From: Pseudomonas migulae NBRC 103157
GTDB taxonomy: Bacteria > Pseudomonadota > Gammaproteobacteria > Pseudomonadales > Pseudomonadaceae
Direction of reading: 5' to 3'
DNA: 64,000 bases
Assembly (NCBI RefSeq): GCF_002091715.1
Contig: NZ_BDAG01000006.1
Location: 124,001 to 188,000, forward strand
The notes under the pieces were generated by a model that did not search any database, was not told the origin of the DNA, and saw only the letters and a list, made by a program, of their open reading frames with translations. Both the position numbers and the translations under genes were made by a program. This document shows, piece after piece, positions 62,570 to 64,000 of the stretch. Each line of letters starts with the position of its first letter. The stretch's first letter is position 1.

Positions 62570-63100
62570 TCAAACGTGGATGGCCACTTTCAGGGCTTCC
62601 AGGGAAGGCGCTGCCGCGATGCCGACCTCGGCGCACAACTCAAGCACACGCGGGACGTCGTTACCGTAGACCAGCACCACTTGCAGTTCGTCGTCCAGCA
62701 ACTGGCTGAAGTTCATCAGCGTGTAACCGCCGTTTTCCTTGTTCATGCTGCCCATCTGTACCTGGATGCGATTGAGCGCGGTCAGGGCTTCGGTCTTGGC
62801 CAGTTGCTTGGGTTTGATGTTGAAATCCACGCCCGGACCGAACGACGCGACGATCTGCGCGAACAGGTCCATGTAGGTGTCGGCCTGGAACAGCACGGTT
62901 TCCGGCAGGCTGCCGACGACGACCCACTCGCCGAGCGGAATCGGGAAAGTGTCGTCATAGTTGATGTCCGGATTGGCCGCCAGAAACGCCTCTGGATCAG
63001 CGTACGCCTGGGCCGCTTCGTCAGCGACTTTGAGGATTTCGTCTTCGCTCATGCACCCGGAGCTGATTTTGCTGATGAGTTCGACGAGTGCGGCTTTCAT
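62570..63100 (-). CDS. Conserved hypothetical protein
   Basis: A 176-residue soluble acidic protein, MKAALVELISKISSG..., with alternating strands and helices and a single Cys at 16 and another near 160. No family signature is recognised. It lies between the PLDc_N gene and the receptor gene. Confidence 0.75.
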   Translation of the reverse strand: MKAALVELISKISSGCMSEDEILKVADEAAQAYADPEAFLAANPDINYDDTFPIPLGEWVVVGSLPETVLFQADTYMDLFAQIVASFGPGVDFNIKPKQLAKTEALTALNRIQVQMGSMNKENGGYTLMNFSQLLDDELQVVLVYGNDVPRVLELCAEVGIAAAPSLEALKVAIHV

Positions 63101-63278
63101 GGGGGCGGAATCCTGTAGCGAGGGAATTTTGAAGGCGCGAAGGATAGCGCATTACGCCCCGCAATTCCTGCGCGGAACGCAGTCGGGAATGTTGACGCAT
63201 ATCAAAATCCGGCGCCTCGGGTAGCGGCACAATGCTGGCACCTTGCCAATGCTGTTTCCGCTATCAGAGAAGACCTCC

Positions 63279-64000
63279 ATGGGTGCCTGGATTAGCAACA
63301 TCTCGCTGAAATATAAATTCTGGGCGGTCAACGCTGTCGCCTTCGTCACGACCCTGTTGTTGGTGCTGTACGCCGTACAGCTCGAGCAGCAGGCCCGCAG
63401 CCACGCCTCACAAGCGTCCGCTCAAGCGCAGGCACGATTGCTCAACGCCTGGCCGGCCGGGCAAGCGCTGCCCAAGGCCGAGAACTTGCTGACGTTCAGT
63501 CGCGGACAGGCGCCGATGCTGAACGAGCAGCCCGTGCTGGAACTGGCGGATGCCAACGGCTGGGTCGAGATCAACTCGATGCCGCTGTTCGGCGACAACC
63601 CGCTGATGGGCGCGGAAGTGTTCACGCGCGCCGATGGCTTGCAGGTGGCGGTGATCGCTCATGGCCCGAGCCTGAGCCAGGTGTTTGGCGAGCGTTTCGC
63701 CAACTACGCGGTCGCGGTGTTCATTCTGATGCTGGCGATGCTCGGAGCGTCGCAACTGTTGATCCGATTTCTGCTCAGCCAGCTCAACACCTTGAAAGAC
63801 GTGATGCTTCACGTTGAGAAAACCGGCGACCTGTCAGCCCGTGTACCGCTGGCCTGCAGCGACGAGGTCGGGCAGATGGCCGGCGCGTTCAACGCCATGC
63901 AGGCCGGCTATCAGCGGGTGGTCAACACCGTCGCCAGCACCGCCCGGCAACTGGATGTCGGCGCGGCGCGCCTGGCAGCGAGCATGAACGAGGTGCGTCA
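63279..64000 (+). CDS. Methyl-accepting chemotaxis protein (N-terminal part, runs off the window)
   Basis: The first 240 codons of a membrane receptor. TM1 (NAVAFVTTLLLVLYAVQL, residues 19-36) and TM2 (YAVAVFILMLAMLGASQLLI, near 145-164) flank a short periplasmic domain of about 105 residues. A HAMP domain (LNTLKDVMLHVEKTGDLSARVPL...DEVGQMAGAFNAM) follows. The start of the signalling region (AASMNEVR) is at the window edge. It should sense a ligand outside and signal to CheA. ATG 63279 has AGA-rich sequence before it. Confidence 0.88.
   Translation, partial: MGAWISNISLKYKFWAVNAVAFVTTLLLVLYAVQLEQQARSHASQASAQAQARLLNAWPAGQALPKAENLLTFSRGQAPMLNEQPVLELADANGWVEINSMPLFGDNPLMGAEVFTRADGLQVAVIAHGPSLSQVFGERFANYAVAVFILMLAMLGASQLLIRFLLSQLNTLKDVMLHVEKTGDLSARVPLACSDEVGQMAGAFNAMQAGYQRVVNTVASTARQLDVGAARLAASMNEVR

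Noticed and set aside
1..64000. CRISPR arrays, prophage and insertion sequences
   Set aside because: No regularly spaced direct repeats, transposase or phage structural genes were seen; the only dispersed repeats are REPINs and the composite element.

Overview
The window is a GC-rich stretch of a Pseudomonas chromosome, most likely from the P. fluorescens group. Three things point there: OprF and SigX are recognisable and adjacent; the order nitrate transporter - phosphatase/kinase - nitrate reductase - cobA - oprF - sigX - cmpX - cfrX - cmaX - rraA-like - hydrolase - ppsA - ppsR matches, from memory, the P. aeruginosa PAO1 PA1783 to PA1769 order; and many intergenic gaps hold the paired REP elements (REPINs, arms such as TGTGGGAGCGGGC or TGTAGGAGCCGGC) typical of this group. 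Both window edges cut through loci: the start cuts the nitrate-operon leader and the end cuts a chemotaxis receptor.

Layout. 0.1-8.1 kb (+): nitrate assimilation, with an MFS transporter, a PP2C-kinase fusion, an NADH/FAD subunit, nitrate reductase and cobA. A sigma54-type promoter and an ANTAR-style attenuator lie inside the cluster. 8.2-12.2 kb (-): the cell-envelope cluster oprF/sigX/cmpX/cfrX/cmaX. 12.2-17.3 kb: RraA-like protein, alpha/beta hydrolase and the divergent ppsA/ppsR pair. 17.4-26.0 kb (-): the complete methylcitrate cycle (prpR-B-C-acnD-prpF-prpD). 26.0-27.0 kb: a composite non-coding repeat. 27.1-30.1 kb (+): retropepsin-like / transglutaminase-7TM / ATP-grasp operon. 30.3-33.2 kb: pabB, thrH and cysH. 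33.8-38.8 kb: NCS1 transporter with a racemase-family protein, a LysR/SDR pair and a HAD phosphatase. 39.1-44.4 kb (+): an Rhs polymorphic toxin with a cholera/pertussis-type ADP-ribosyltransferase tip and an overlapping candidate immunity gene. 44.4-47.5 kb: small acidic proteins, two tandem glycine-zipper proteins, a YbjQ-type protein and a decayed serine-hydrolase gene beside tRNA-Ser(GGA). 47.9-56.4 kb: crotonase, PlsC-type acyltransferase, CorA, GATase, a FadB-like/thiolase pair and a c-type cytochrome. 56.5-59.7 kb (-): circularly permuted ATP-grasp / alpha-E / transglutaminase operon. 59.7-64 kb: a candidate sRNA, an RraB-like protein, small proteins, speE and the start of a methyl-accepting chemotaxis protein.

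How parts fit together. Nitrate is imported and reduced, and CobA supplies the siroheme precursor, but no siroheme nitrite reductase (NirB C-terminal part or NirD) is visible in the cluster. The prp genes convert propionyl-CoA to pyruvate and succinate, and PpsA then takes pyruvate to PEP under PpsR control. The accessory material is concentrated in the Rhs region and in the repeats. The most notable finding is the Rhs-ADP-ribosyltransferase/immunity pair, followed by the sigma54 plus attenuator switch inside the nitrate cluster and the two separate ATP-grasp/transglutaminase operons.
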